Below, one piece after another: positions 35,901-44,900 of a DNA stretch of 64,000 bases. The stretch spans positions 806,001-870,000 of the forward strand of contig JAFFJZ010000012.1 in NCBI GenBank assembly GCA_018340375.1, in the 5' to 3' direction. The notes beneath the pieces are model-generated. The model was not told the origin of the DNA, made no database searches, and saw only the letters and a program-made list of their open reading frames with translations. The stretch comes from Gonatopus flavifemur. Taxonomy: Eukaryota > Arthropoda > Insecta > Hymenoptera > Dryinidae. Numbering within the stretch: position 1 is the stretch's first letter; the number at the start of each line of letters is the position of its first letter. The position numbers and the translations under genes were made by a program.

Positions 35901-38900
35901 TAGCGTCAAAAGATGAAGAGTTTTTTCGACGGGGTATCCGAATGTTGCCAGAAAGATGGGGAAAAGTAGTGGCAAATGATGGAAAATACTTTGAATGAAA
36001 CGTAATGTACTTTTCCTTTACAATAAATTCCTAATTTTTTATAAAAAACCGCGGAAACTTATTTGTACACCTAATATTTTCCACCAAATGGTATGGATTT
36101 GAAGAAATGTGTAATTTTTCACCCTAAATTTCGTCACTGGGTATCGAATAAGAAACACAAATAACAATATTATTTCGGAAAAACTGTACGTATTTCACTA
36201 TATGAGCATATCATGAATACAATTGAGTAAAGATTGGCTCATGATTCCACAGATTTTTGAAATGCAGAAACTCAATGGTATCCTTGGTTTTGGTCTTCTA
36301 ATTGGGCTGAACAAAAAAAAATAGATAACACTGGAAAGCCAAGATTTGATCGAGTTTTGAGTTCATTCTATTTCAAATCAGTCATCAAATCAGTCATCAA
36401 TCATTTTCACGGATTAGACTTTATGAGAAAAAATTAATGAAAGACGCTAATTGATTAGTATTGGCATCGATGACAAGAATAAATCAAATGGATATGTTTT
36501 TAATTGTCAACGATGATTAATGATAGGATAAAGTCGACGTATATAACATCTTTCCTGTACTTTACACGTAGACATGTGCTTCAATCATTTTTATATTATT
36601 TGGTGATTCACACAGTTTCATAGAACAAAAAATCAATATTTCAAAGGAATATTTTTCTACCAAGACAATAGGATCACCAAATAATACACAGATCATGTCG
36701 GCGTTTGAATATCACGAGTCATCAAAATCGCCGTATGCTTCTTTTCCGTTGTAACAAAAAAATTTTAACTCAAGTTTTTTTTTTCATCCCCGGAAATGTG
36801 AAACTTTTGAAAAATTCGTCAATAGAGAAAATAATGGTGAAAAATCGTCCAAAGCCAATATAATTTTTTCCTTTGCCAAAATAAGGGGAAATCCACAGAT
36901 CTATGAACCTGAAACCACCACGAACGATTTGTACTGGACTGACCACAGGAGAATCGAGAGCTAATTGGATGCCCGATTGAAAAAGTCGGACTTGCAATCG
37001 AATTTTTCTCGGAGCGAAGAGCATGGGAGAATTTAGAGTCAATTGGGGTTTCCCGAGAAATGTGAAAAGAAATTTTGGAAATTCGTCTCATTAAAGTGTG
37101 GGCAAAGGAAACTAAAATCGTTTCAAAAAATATTCTTCCTTTCTTCACAAGAGCTCTTAATGATAAGCTCTCAATTTTCTCGTAGTTCCAGGTTGATGCA
37201 TCTAAAACCCACTTATTTGGCGCTGAATCGTCACATTTGACAATTCTACAGAGCTACGAATTGTAAGGATTATGAGATTTCGAAAGAATCAACAAAGAGT
37301 TAGAATACAGTTCTCTACAACCGTTTTTTGACACCAATAGAACATTCCTAATAAGTTCTTCGATAAATTTGTGAATTGCCTAGCAGAGAGGCTAGCGAGA
37401 TAACTCAGGCAGCCCAACGATTTCTACCATGCTACAAACGTGAATGAGTACCACCCATCCGTACCTCAAAATTCCTAATTTCATCCAAGGAGGAAAAAGG
37501 AATTCGCTGTGACTAGGAAATCTTTTTAGCTGTGGCAGCAACAAATGTTTACTCCTACAGCAAAATTTGTTGATATCACTAGAAATTTTACTAATCTAGC
37601 GACACATTTGCTTCTCCGATTGACCCTCTTGCTCCTTCAGCAATCCAGTTAGCTGTGGTAGCGAATTTTTAGGTTTAGAAAGGTTAGCAAAAAGATTCGG
37701 TATGCTGCGTCAGCAAATTTTTTTTCTCCATGTCGTAGATCGATCTATCAGAAATTGGTCAAATTCAACAAGTTTTTCATTCCAGGTTTTGCTCGACTTT
37801 AGAAATTCCTTCAGGCTTGGCCAGAAAACTGGTCATTTCCCATAAAGGTGAATTCAAAATACCGTTGAATGACACTATTCAGTATACATCTCATCGCGAC
37901 GTGGAAACGATTCCATTTCTTTGAAGAACCTCGTCGGCTTACGAAAGAGAACACAATAAACTCATAATTATCGACAGAAAAGGTTCATTTGTTGTTCACG
38001 CGTATGTCGTAATACCGACGCATGGAGGTTCGTCGTCTCGGGTCGATGACTTCATAAACCGAAATAGCGTCAACCCGTGCGTTTCTCGTACGATACGAAA
38101 GCTAGAATAATACACGTCCTATGAAATCCTGCCGCTCGGTGCGTTTCATAATTTCTCCCTCTGGGCATCATCTCCTCTTATCTTTCTAAATCGATCACAT
38201 CAAAGTGATTCAATTACAATAAAAATCTAGATTGAATGGATAAATGTTTCACATACATATAGTTATATATATATATATATTTATTACGTCAAGCTTATGC
38301 AAGATGAAGGTTAAATGCAACAACGATAAACGATGTGTTAAATACGTTCGAGCACATTTCCGTTTATCCTTGACTTTAAAAGCGTAATATCCTACATAGA
38401 AATTGGAGATAAATTGGACACGTTGTCGAGAATTCCAAAGAACAAAGCCGTATCCAGCGCAAACGTGACGCGAATTAACATAATCTACGAAAACGGTCGA
38501 CTATTTTCAGCGAACGAAAAGGATTCTTTCTCATCGTTTATAACGTAAAATATGTTATGATTTCCAGGCGATGGACTCTTACGTGACGCCTATCGACGAA
38601 CGATGGTACATGCTCATCATACTCCTCCCTTTGATCTTCATCAACTGGATAAGAAATTTGAAATTCCTGGCACCCCTGTCGACCGCGGCCAACGGGATTA
38701 CGTTCGTCAGTTTTGCTATTATATTGTATTATATCTTCAGCGAGACTCCATCTTTCGAAGATCGTGCTCCGATCGGGAAAGTTGAAAATTTTCCTTTCTT
38801 CTTCGGAACAGTACTCTTCGCGTTGGAAGCTATCGGCGTGGTAAGTTGAATTGTCTTCATTGTTTTTATTCGTCTCGTGGGACGATAACGCGATAAAAAG

Positions 38901-39734
38901 AAGCTTTTTCGTGTTACAGATAATGCCGTTGGAGAACGAAATGAAATCACCGAGATCCTTCGCGTCGCCATGCGGTGTTCTGAACATCGGTATGGGAGTT
39001 ATAATATTCCTTTACACCGGCATGGGATTTTTCGGTTACATACGTTACGGGAGTGCAATACAACCGACTATCACGTTGAATTTGACTGAAGGAGATTTAC
39101 TGGCGAAATTGGTACAAATCCTTCTAGCCGCTTCCATGTTCGTCACACACTCCATACAGTGTTACGTCGCCATTGATATCTCTTGGAACGAATACATCGG
39201 CCCTCTTCTCGAGAAGAATCCTCACAGATTGTTCTGGGAATACTTTGTCAGGACCATTATCGTCATTCTAACCAGTAAGTATACTGTAAAAACGCTGCCG
39301 CGATTTGTTCCTGAAATTTAATGGAGTTTTCCCTTACTTTTTGGACGATCCAACACCCGAAAAAAGGAATAGTTCTTCAAAATGGAGGAAAAATCCCTTA
39401 TTTTTTACAATTAAGTTTCAATCTGATGATCATTTTTTTTGTAGTTTATTCTGATTTCGATAACACGTTCTTTTCCTCCACAGCTCTATTGGCCGTCGCG
39501 ATTCCAAAGTTGGAACTTTTCATCACTTTATTCGGTGCGTTTTGTCTCTCGGCCTTGGGCTTGGCCTTTCCTGCGATTATACAATTGTGCACATACTGGA
39601 GTGTGTCTAGTCGTACCGAGAGGGTAATCATGACAGCGAAGAACATGTCTTTGGTCTTATTCGGCCTTTTAGGTCTCTGCGTGGGAACTTACACGAGTTT
39701 ACGAGATATCATCAGCAGCTTCTTCGAAACGTGA
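5941..39734 (+). CDS. proton-coupled amino acid transporter (SLC36/PAT family), 8 coding exons
   Basis: This is a predicted 484-residue membrane transporter of the PAT (amino acid/auxin permease) family, whose members carry small amino acids with protons across plasma or lysosomal membranes and feed into growth signalling. Coding exons: 5941-5976, 30446-30501, 30584-30709, 31492-31764, 31843-31927, 38568-38840, 38920-39274 and 39484-39734. All junctions are GT/AG with matching phases (0,2,2,2,0,0,1), total 1455 nt. The family signature ETLLHLLKGSLGTGILAMP is at residues 76-94. Eleven or so hydrophobic segments follow, including about 102-124, 166-187, 205-220, 224-249 and 268-283. The N-terminus is hydrophilic (YDPYEHRVV). 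Drosophila relatives include pathetic; I cannot assign a one-to-one orthologue. Length is normal for the family and no disabling change is seen. Confidence 0.93.
6708..6924. repeat. foldback element, ACTGTAAAAAA ends
   Basis: The ends are ACTGTAAAAAAGAAAC and ATTTTTTACAGT. The interior words are variants of GGAAATTCACTG / CAGTGAAAAT. The flanking motif AGTTACTAGATCTCTCTA (about 6650) recurs near 51885, so another dispersed repeat surrounds it. Confidence 0.65.
8142..8393. repeat. foldback element, CACTGTAAAAAAA ends, GTTTGGAAATTTACAAAC words
   Basis: The ends TACACTGTAAAAAAA and TTTTTTACAGTGTA are exact complements over the first dozen bases. The interior is about ten units of roughly 22 bp built on TTGGAAATTTACAAACTT and its complement. 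Confidence 0.85.
8635..9105. repeat. degenerate word array (CAGTGAAATCTCACTG)
   Basis: It begins after TTTCTACTAGGG and contains many copies of CACTGATTC, CAGTGA and their complements at irregular spacing of about 20-25 bp, up to AACTCAGTGAGG near 9090. It looks like an old foldback array; its limits are approximate. Confidence 0.45.
9920..10083 (+). repeat. direct tandem repeat, 60-69-bp unit, about 2.6 copies
   Basis: TCTCGTTCTACTCGCTATTC, TCTCGCTCCGCTCGTCATTC and GCTCGCTCTGCTCGCCCTTT start successive units, each followed by AATG(C/T)TC(A/G/C)AAATG. The open frames on both strands here are created by the repeat. Confidence 0.7.
12590..12630 (+). repeat. GAC/GAT/GAG trinucleotide microsatellite
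   Basis: About 13 consecutive GAN triplets (GACGACGATGACGACGACGA and onward). They would encode Asp/Glu, but no splice context supports an exon. Confidence 0.8.
15497..15705. repeat. foldback MITE, second copy of the family at 1130
   Basis: The ends are CACGGAGAAAA and TCTCTCCGTG. The arms are almost the same sequence as 1130-1375 (GATAGTAAACTGGTGACAAC), but the loop is shorter: about 35 bp present in the other copy's centre are missing. Confidence 0.92.
15752..15991. repeat. foldback-type repeat, GGAAAATTTTCCGG words
   Basis: It opens CCCTGTGAAACTTCACATAA and closes TTTTTTATAGTG, with words such as ACCGGAAAATTTACTGG and GGAATTTTCCGG. A related copy in opposite orientation ends at 17997 (AACATTCATGTGAAGTTTCC before TTTTTTACAGTG). 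Confidence 0.6.
16050..17157. repeat. large foldback array, CTGGAATTTTCCAG words
   Basis: The ends are CACACTGTAAAAAAA and TTTTTTTACAGTG. The interior is a run of degenerate 22-23-bp units on ACTGGAATTTTCCAGT. A 67-bp segment (16376-16442) is tandemly repeated with changes at 16443-16509, each made of three 22-bp units. A tRNA-like segment (16738-16820) interrupts the array. It is the longest intact array of this class in the window. Confidence 0.88.
16738..16820 (+). repeat. tRNA-like SINE head
   Basis: TATAGCTCATCGGTTAGG resembles a polymerase III A box and GGTTCAAATCC (16799-16809) is a perfect B-box match. The 53-bp spacing and the lack of paired acceptor ends argue against a working tRNA. 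It is probably a tRNA-derived SINE fragment inserted in the foldback array. Confidence 0.5.
17235..17713. repeat. long hairpin element, about 230-bp arms, CACAGAGAAAAA / TTTTTCTCCGTG ends
   Basis: The left arm from ATGCAGCTCGAAAGGATAG and the right arm ending CTATCCTTCCGAGCTGCAT are reverse complements over about 230 bp with only a few mismatches. The loop is short (about 10-20 bp near 17465). No coding capacity is seen. Confidence 0.92.
17800..17997. repeat. foldback-type repeat, inverted relative of 15752-15991
   Basis: It ends GGAAATTTTTTACAGTG and contains AACATTCATGTGAAGTTTCC and TTTCCGGTAAAATACGGAAAA, the complements of motifs in 15752-15991. The left limit is unclear. Confidence 0.5.
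18064..18277. repeat. foldback MITE, CACGGAGAAAAATAATACAA family (long form)
   Basis: The ends are CACGGAGAAAAATAATAC and TACATTATTTTGCTCCGTG. The inner GAGGTCTCATC and GAGACCGTCAGGCAATTGTG segments pair. A 127-bp form of the same element lies in a neprilysin-like intron at 56147-56273 and, through the duplication, at 59459-59585. Confidence 0.85.
18958..19262. repeat. degenerate word array (TCTGACAAAAC)
   Basis: Words such as TCTGACAAAAC, GCTTTTGTCTGATA, CTGTCAAATCC and GGTTTTATCAGAC occur in both orientations at spacing of about 20-25 bp. No clear terminal repeat was found. Confidence 0.5.
19302..19551. repeat. foldback element, CACTGAGAAG / CTCTCGGTG ends
   Basis: The interior words are TAGTTG(G/T), TAGCTAG and ACAACTA in both orientations, for example CTAAATATTAGTTGTCACAG and TAGCTAGCACAACTA. 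Confidence 0.65.
19596..19782. repeat. foldback MITE, CACGGAGAAAA ends
   Basis: The ends are CACGGAGAAAAGTATATG and CATATGTTTCTCCGTG, flanked by TA on both sides. The arms contain GGAACTGATTACC and GTAACCGTTACC. The centre is unrelated to the other CACGGAG elements. Confidence 0.8.
23193..24491 (-). mobile_element. mariner-family transposon copy 2, nearly intact
   Basis: Terminal repeats start TTGGGAGTACAAATTAAT at 23193 and the inverted partner ends TTTGTACTCCCAA at 24491. TA lies immediately outside both ends (23191-23192 and 24492-24493). The 1299-bp length is normal for mariner. It sits in the first intron of the transporter gene in antisense orientation. Confidence 0.95.
23270..24319 (-). 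pseudogene. mariner transposase with two nonsense codons (copy 2)
   Basis: The - strand reading frame runs from the ATG at 24319 to a TAA at 23270: 349 codons, the full family length, with no frameshift. The first 312 codons are open. UAG replaces a conserved Trp after FEEIKN, and UGA replaces the Trp after RKLPER. Visible domains: N-terminal paired helix-turn-helix (REWFRRFKNGDF, QELAESLGVTQQAVSVRL) and the DD34D catalytic triad in VTRDETWIFYD, LLHDNVRPHV and ALSDYLLF (34 residues between the second and third Asp). A 312-residue product would keep all three catalytic residues but lose the C-terminal tail. Confidence 0.92.
26926..27124. repeat. hairpin with about 88-bp arms inside hAT element 1
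   Basis: GGAGAATCGGTGGAT and GTTGCTCGTCGGAAAAGTGA in the left arm recur as reverse complement in the right arm (TCACTTTTCCGACGAGCAAC). Identity over the arms is above 90% by eye, and the loop is about 20 bp. Confidence 0.88.
27249..27837. repeat. foldback with CCCTAAAAGGACAC / GTGTTCTCTTGGGG ends
   Basis: Words of the type CAAGAGAACACGAAG, GTGTTCTCTTAGGGT and AACGTTCATTAAACC recur in both orientations. It is interrupted by the element at 27419-27698. Confidence 0.6.
27419..27698. repeat. foldback element, CACGGAGAAAAAA ends, AGCGAATT words
   Basis: The ends CACGGAGAAAAAA and TTTTTTCTCCGTG are flanked by TA on both sides. The interior is about twelve units near 21 bp long, each starting (A/C)(A/G)CGAA, for example AACGAATCAGTTAGTAAATA and AGCGAATTAGCTCATTAACA. 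This is a clear case of the periodic word architecture. Confidence 0.88.
30446..31927 (+). CDS. transporter exons 2-5
   Basis: Exon 2 (30446-30501) reads DNLDGKKWPSSSTYNQNG in the frame of MSHDNYGFTST from exon 1. Its donor GTAAGT starts an 82-bp intron (30502-30583). Exon 3 (30584-30709) gives the cytoplasmic N-terminus ending YEHRVVEHPTT. Exon 4 (31492-31764) carries the LLKGSLGTGILAMP signature and the first two membrane segments. Exon 5 (31843-31927) is VTNLFLMIYQLGTCCVYVVF. A simple reading from ATG 30456 through 30713 is open but would need the 82-bp intron retained; that form has 496 residues and is less likely. Confidence 0.88.
33474..33704. repeat. foldback element, relative of 51586-51814
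   Basis: Shared ordered motifs with 51586-51814 include AAAAATATTG(T/C)ATCCAA, GGTATCTA, TTGAATAAT(A/T)TTTAAT and TGGTTCAAAGAAATAT or a close variant. The right end is CACCCGGTGC. Confidence 0.7.
34791..36074 (+). mobile_element. mariner-family transposon copy 3
   Basis: Terminal repeats TTAGGTGTACAAATAAG (34791) and CTTATTTGTACACCTAA (ending 36074) extend over about 28 bp, with TA directly outside each (34789-34790, 36075-36076). The length of 1284 bp is normal. It lies in the 6.6-kb intron of the transporter gene, in sense orientation. Confidence 0.96.
34963..35998 (+). pseudogene. mariner transposase with two frameshifts (copy 3)
   Basis: The first frame (34963-35334) gives the helix-turn-helix half: MSSFIPNKHHLREL, QEWFQKFKNGEFDV and LQVTQQAISHRLKS. 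A single-base change near 35310 shifts the frame in the KxxWVPYELK linker, and a second shift near 35400 restores the frame of the catalytic half (35405-35998). That half has all three Asp residues (TGDEKWIHYD, LLHDNARPHV, APSDYHLF) and the complete C-terminus ending NDGKYFE. Apart from the two shifts the coding potential is complete, so inactivation is fairly recent. Confidence 0.92.
37491..37735. repeat. degenerate foldback array with TTAGCTGTGG words
   Basis: Starts GGAAAAAGGAATTCGC and ends TTTTTTTTCTCCATG. Words such as TTTTAGCTGTGGCAGCAA, TAGCTGTGGTAGCGAATTTT and TGCTGCGTCAGCAAATT are spaced about 22 bp. Confidence 0.55.
38568..39734 (+). CDS. transporter exons 6-8 and stop
   Basis: Exon 6 (38568-38840, phase 0/0) covers WYMLIILLPLIFINWIRN to FFFGTVLFALEAIGV. 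Exon 7 (38920-39274) begins IMPLENEMKSP, a conserved PAT segment, and carries GVIIFLYTGMGFFGYIRYG and an NLT glycosylation-type site before the next helices. Exon 8 (39484-39734) begins LLAVAIPKLELFITLFGAF and ends SFFET followed by TGA. Introns of 79 and 209 bp separate them, all GT/AG. Confidence 0.93.
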
Positions 39735-40735
39735 TTTCGAATCCCGTTCTTCACGGAAAAGAAGGGAATCTCACCGTCATTGACACAACGAGGGGATTTT
39801 TTCAAATTATTTATAAATATTTTGAGATTCGTAAATGTCGACTGGAGAGAGAAAGTGAAAGAAAGAAAGAGAGAAAGAGAAAAAGGAGAAATGAGAGAGA
39901 TAGAAATCGTTCTATCCGTGTAAAATAGATGTATAATATTTATATAAATATGTATATGAAGAGGAAATTAATTTCACGTCAAGACTATTGTAGATTATTC
40001 GTATACCAAAAGATAATATCTAGATAGTTAGACCATAGAGACACGGGTTTCACACGGAGTTGAGAATCTTTTCAGTTTTTCCTTATCGACGAAGGTACGA
40101 AGGATCTGGGTTTCGTTATTTCGCGTTATTCAAAAAATTGAAATAGTCATTTTGAGGAACTTGACTTTGAGTTTGTGAAGAATCATTGTAAAAAAAAAGT
40201 TTCAAGACGAATATTCGCAGCGAAAAATTCAAAGATCCATATGTTGCTGAAGTTCGAATCGTTGGTTTATTGGAACGAATTTGTGCTCGAACGAGCCGAT
40301 ATTCGTTTTTTAGAGACTAAAAATCTTGCATTACATCCTTCAAACGAAAAATAACGATGGTTCATCAGATTATGTGAGCTGACATTTTCGTTTCGTTTTT
40401 ATAAACGACTCAAATTTAGAGAACATCTATCCACGATCAAATCCCATTCTTGAGAATTCATATTGAATTCGTCAAGCGCGAATCGGACTCTTTTAAACTC
40501 GTGTGTTGTATGGGATTGTTTAATATCAACATGCAAAATAATATACCCAAGTTATAAATGACAAGATTCTTTTCGCGGTGTGATAATCAACGGTGACAAA
40601 CAAAAAGAATCAAGTGTTCCATAATACTATGATGAGTATTGTATGCAAATACGTAGTTATATTCTATGTTATATATATATATATATATATTGTATATAGT
40701 TTATAAATAAAATTAGGTATCTCCGTGGGGAGGGT
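39735..40735 (+). other. 3' UTR of the transporter gene with poly(A) signal
   Basis: AATAAA lies at 40706-40711 after about 970 bp of AU-rich sequence. A purine-rich tract (GA)n-like at 39843-39902 and an (AT)n microsatellite at 40671-40690 lie within it. The 3' end is inferred from the hexamer only. Confidence 0.5.
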
Positions 40736-41543
40736 TCGAACGACAGAGATACGAGCCCACCGATGTATATCGATCCGTGAGCATCTTATATTCCGATTTT
40801 CAAGAATTCACACGAAGAAAAATATGGCTCAAAGATGAAATGTTCAAACGATTTACATTTTCGTGGAATTTTCCCCAACGAAATTGAATTATTAGAATAA
40901 ATTCATTAACTTTTTTCGGCAAGTTCATATTTTTTGTCAACTTTCGTCACATATCAATAATTTTTCACTCCCCAACGAGTAAGATTGAACAAAAATCCAA
41001 ATCATTTTATGTTTACTAAAAAAAAAACAATGCCATCTTTCTTCATGCAATCCTACTTTTCGCACGACGTATTTTACTGTTGTTGTTATCATTGTTATTA
41101 TTATTATCATTATTATTGATATTTTAAGAGAAGAAACAATGTATCAAATTACCAACTAACGTGAGAGTTTTAATTATTATTAGATTTATTTGTTATACAT
41201 AGAAAACATAAAAGAAGAACACGAAATATATAAAACAGAACAAAGCAATTTATAAGACTGCATAATTATGACGAATGTTTTTTAGCGATTCAAAATTGAA
41301 TGCAGTTCATAACATAAAAATTTATGTACCGTTTATTTTTTATAATATAAAATGGCGAGTAATAAAATGAATTTTGATTTAAACGATTTTTCTTTTTTTT
41401 TTTTTTATGGAAAAATCTGTCCTCGAAACATCGATTCGAACGACACGCGCGTGGAACCCGATAAAGAGTTGCGATAGTTTCACACGTATAATTTCTATCG
41501 AATTCGAATTTGACGTGTCAGTTACGGGAAATTTTCGCCGAAG
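40736..41543. other. intergenic region between the two genes
   Basis: About 800 bp of AT-rich DNA with an ATT/ATC microsatellite at 41079-41125 and a T tract before 41407. It should contain the promoter of the neprilysin-like gene, but no convincing TATA/initiator pair was seen. Confidence 0.5.
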
Positions 41544-41955
41544 ATGTGGGCTTTCGAAGCGATCAAAAGGTACTTTGAGAAAAGAAGAACAAAATTCCTA
41601 CGAAAAAATTCATTTGTTTCTTTGCGGTTTTACAGAAAATGTACGATAATTATATTTGTTTTGACGGTGACGATGCCGATGCCGAACGGGGCCAATCAAC
41701 TTGCAGAAGGTTTTAGACGATATAACCAAACGTCGAATCGTTACGCGTCTATCGAGATTAATAGAAATAATTTTCCAACAGATGAGAGAATCGAAAATTT
41801 CGGGGATCCCTCGTTGCAGAACGCAGTGTGTGAGAAATTATATGAATGGACATGTAAAAATTGGCGACAGAATTATCAGCCGAGAGAGAGAGCGCCTAAC
41901 AATATCAGTGTGCCAGATGTATATTACGAAGGGGAACACGTTCACGATGTCATCA
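41544..41955 (+). CDS. neprilysin-like exon 1 (signal anchor and first Cys motif)
   Basis: 137 codons plus one base, donor ATCA|GTAAGG. A basic N-terminus (KRRTKFLRKNSFVSLRFYRK) precedes a short hydrophobic stretch, CTIIIFVLTV (residues 33-42). This is either a type II signal anchor, usual for the family, or a cleaved signal sequence. The C-x3-Y-x3-C-x2-W pattern at 96-107 is the typical M13 start. No upstream in-frame ATG is available. Confidence 0.8.
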
Positions 41956-44900
41956 GTAAGGAAATCGTGGGTAAATGTTTTATGCGTAGATTTTATTATC
42001 GTGGAAGTTCGGTGAAACGAAAAATACACATTTGCAGCGTTTCGTTCGCCATTTTGTCGTTCGATTATTACTATTCGTTGTAAACTTCGTTCATCAGGTA
42101 GGAAGCGGATTGGAAAATCGTTTTTCCTAGTACGAACTTAGAAACGATTCGCAAATCCGATGTTGATCGTTGTCTTGTGGAAAAATCCGGAAGAAATTAC
42201 AATTTTTAACGATCGAAATGTCGTGATGATCAATCTTGTCGCACGTCATCATAGATTTTTGAACACCGAAACACAGTACACGTGCAAGGTAGTGTCGATG
42301 GAGGGGACACGGAAAGACATTTTCAGCTATATTAGTTAAATTTTAGCTATTAGAGCTAAATTTTTTAGCGCCCACAGGACAGCTAATTTCTTAGCAACAT
42401 TAGCTAACATTTAGCTGATGAAACTGAAAATTTTGTTGCAGCGGCTAAAATTTACACTGAGAAAAAAAAAGAGAGAAATTACAGTTTGTTCTGTAATTTT
42501 TGGCTCTATACCAAATTTCTTGCAAATACAGCAGAGAAATCTGTAATGTTTTATATCATAAGATGTAATAATAGAAGTAAAGTATTTATTTTGAAAAATT
42601 ACATTTTCTTTCAGGAAATGTCACCGAACAAATTCTCTACTTCCATTAGTCAGTTTCATGTTGAAAGATTCAGAGTTACCACGATAATAATAGCAATCAG
42701 AAAAATGTAAATATTGCGTGATGAACACGATAATATGAATAGCGTATGTTCTTACTGTAAAGTTTACATTTTTTCTGTCGATGCTAAAGGCTCTTTAAAC
42801 ATTACATTTTTCTTTTGTCATGTATGTATTCAGCTTTGTGGGTGAATCTTACGGTGGTTGGTTGTTACCGACAGATTCCATTGCGACGTTGTCAAAATTA
42901 CATTTTCTGGTCGTTAACGGCTGTTTGAAAATATAAACGCTTACACATAGAATAGAGTGACCAGTGAACAACGAACGGGTACAGGGTGACCAGATTTGGC
43001 GATTTTCCAAGTACCTTGGCGACTAAATTTTAGAATTTGGCGACTGGCGATTTTTTTGGCGATATTTGATCATTTATTTAGCAATTATTGGCGATAAAAA
43101 TTTCTTTCATTGATGTAAGTAGAACAGTGTTTTATACCTGCACCCACTGTTGCCAGGAAACCTCTAGATGAAACAGAATTGATCAATCAGATGGGCATTG
43201 CCGTTGAGGGGGTAGAGTATCGTGAACCCCAAAATTCATTAGCCCGAAAAATTATGCACCCGAATTTCAGAAACCCGGAAGGCTATAGGCCCGAATGTCC
43301 GTAAGCCCGAAGTTGTATAACCCCGAGTTGAAAAAATAAATTTTAATATAAATCAACTATTAGATACTTTTATACCATTCAAATGTGAATTTTGCTCCTA
43401 TTGAAGGTTTATCAACGCTTCAAATCATACAAAAGTAATAAACCCAACCCTGAGGTTGTAATTTCACACGAGCGTTGTGTGACGAGCGATTTTCCCAGGT
43501 TCTAGATTTCAGCGTCAAAGCTCCATGATGTTTCTCGACGCTCAATTTGAGAGTTAAAAGTTGTCTCTGTGCGGAAGAAAGAATATTAAACATATATGAA
43601 TATATATTGTTTGAGCTGAAGTGCCTTCTTTATCCTGCACTATTGAGAATGATTGAATAATTATGGATTGTGCTGAAACTCAATTATGGATTAGAACGGC
43701 GTCAAAGCTAAACACCGTTTAGCTTTCACGCTGAATCCCAGAAAATGTGAAAATCGCTCGACGCTGGACGTTCGATGCTCGTATGAAATGACACCTTGAT
43801 GGACAGCGTAGCGCTTACACTCGTTAAACGGAACATCCAATGATAGATCTTGAAAAAGTTGGTAGTTGGCATCGCTGCCTGTACCTCATCAATATTGAGT
43901 AGGGATCTTTGGCAGACACTCACAGTGCCGCCTTGTGTTCAACATCTGCGAATCCTAGTAATAATATTTAGCGACAGCCAAACAAAACAATTGACGCCTA
44001 GTTGGTTCTGGAACACTCCAAATACTATTACTAGAAATCTATTGTTTCCGCCAGTGAACTGTATACATACTGGAATGAGCACTCCCCAGATATTCAATAA
44101 AAATTCTTCGTCAGAGAGAGAAAAAGCAGTGAATGTACAAGAGACATCACCTGACCCTGCCACTTACTACCTTTGCTACAAAAATTGTAGAAATCATCCA
44201 TGTTTTTAGCTAAGGTAGTAAGTGGCAGGGTGAGGCGATGACTGTCGTACATTCACTGCGTATCCCTGGTGAAAATGGAGCGTTCTGGGAAAAGTTACAA
44301 AGACGTTATTAGAGAGTCCTATAAGAGTAATCGAAGGGTCAATTCAAAGTATCAGAAGCGTTTCGGAGGAGTCATTTGGCGGATGTAAAGCGTGCAAGGG
44401 AACCAAACGGATAAATCATTTTCTATCTCGAACTATACTGATTTCGATTATTTGGTTAAGAGCGAGTACATTTCTTGGTTACCCACACCCTTTGAAAAAA
44501 AACATATTATTTGGTTGTTTTCACAAAACTTACGCGGTTTTGTTCCACAAACAAAATAATTTTGTCACTTCATAATGACTTCATCTTTGTAGTGAAAATA
44601 TTCTTTTGCACGGAAAAAATAATTTAGCTGGAGCAGCTAAATGGCTAGCACGGACATGGACAGCCATTAAATTAGCTCCTGCAGCTAAATTTTAGCTGTT
44701 ATAGCAAAAAATTTGCATTTGTAGCTAATTGATTTGCGATGGTAGCTAAAATTTAGCTGCAGGAGCTAATTTAATGGCTGTCCCTGTCCGTGCTAGCCAT
44801 TTAGCTGCTGCAGCCAAATTATTTTTTCCGTGTGCATTTCTGAAAAGTTTTGTGTCGTTAATAAAATAATAAATTCCTGCATGGAAGAATACTTTGATTT

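Larger units (their letters stand above)
31928..38567 (+). other. 6.6-kb intron of the transporter gene
   Basis: The intron has donor ACG|GTGAGT and acceptor TTTCCAG before GCGATGGAC. It contains mariner copy 3, a foldback at 33474-33704 and a degenerate word array at 37491-37735. The rest (31928-33473, 33705-34790, 36075-37490, 37736-38567) shows nothing I can support beyond an (AT)n tract at 38263-38280. Confidence 0.75.

Noticed and set aside
41701..42015. Alternative 104-codon frame overlapping neprilysin-like exon 1
   Set aside because: Frame-shifted shadow of the exon; only the 41544 frame carries the conserved Cys/Trp motif and joins exon 2 in phase.
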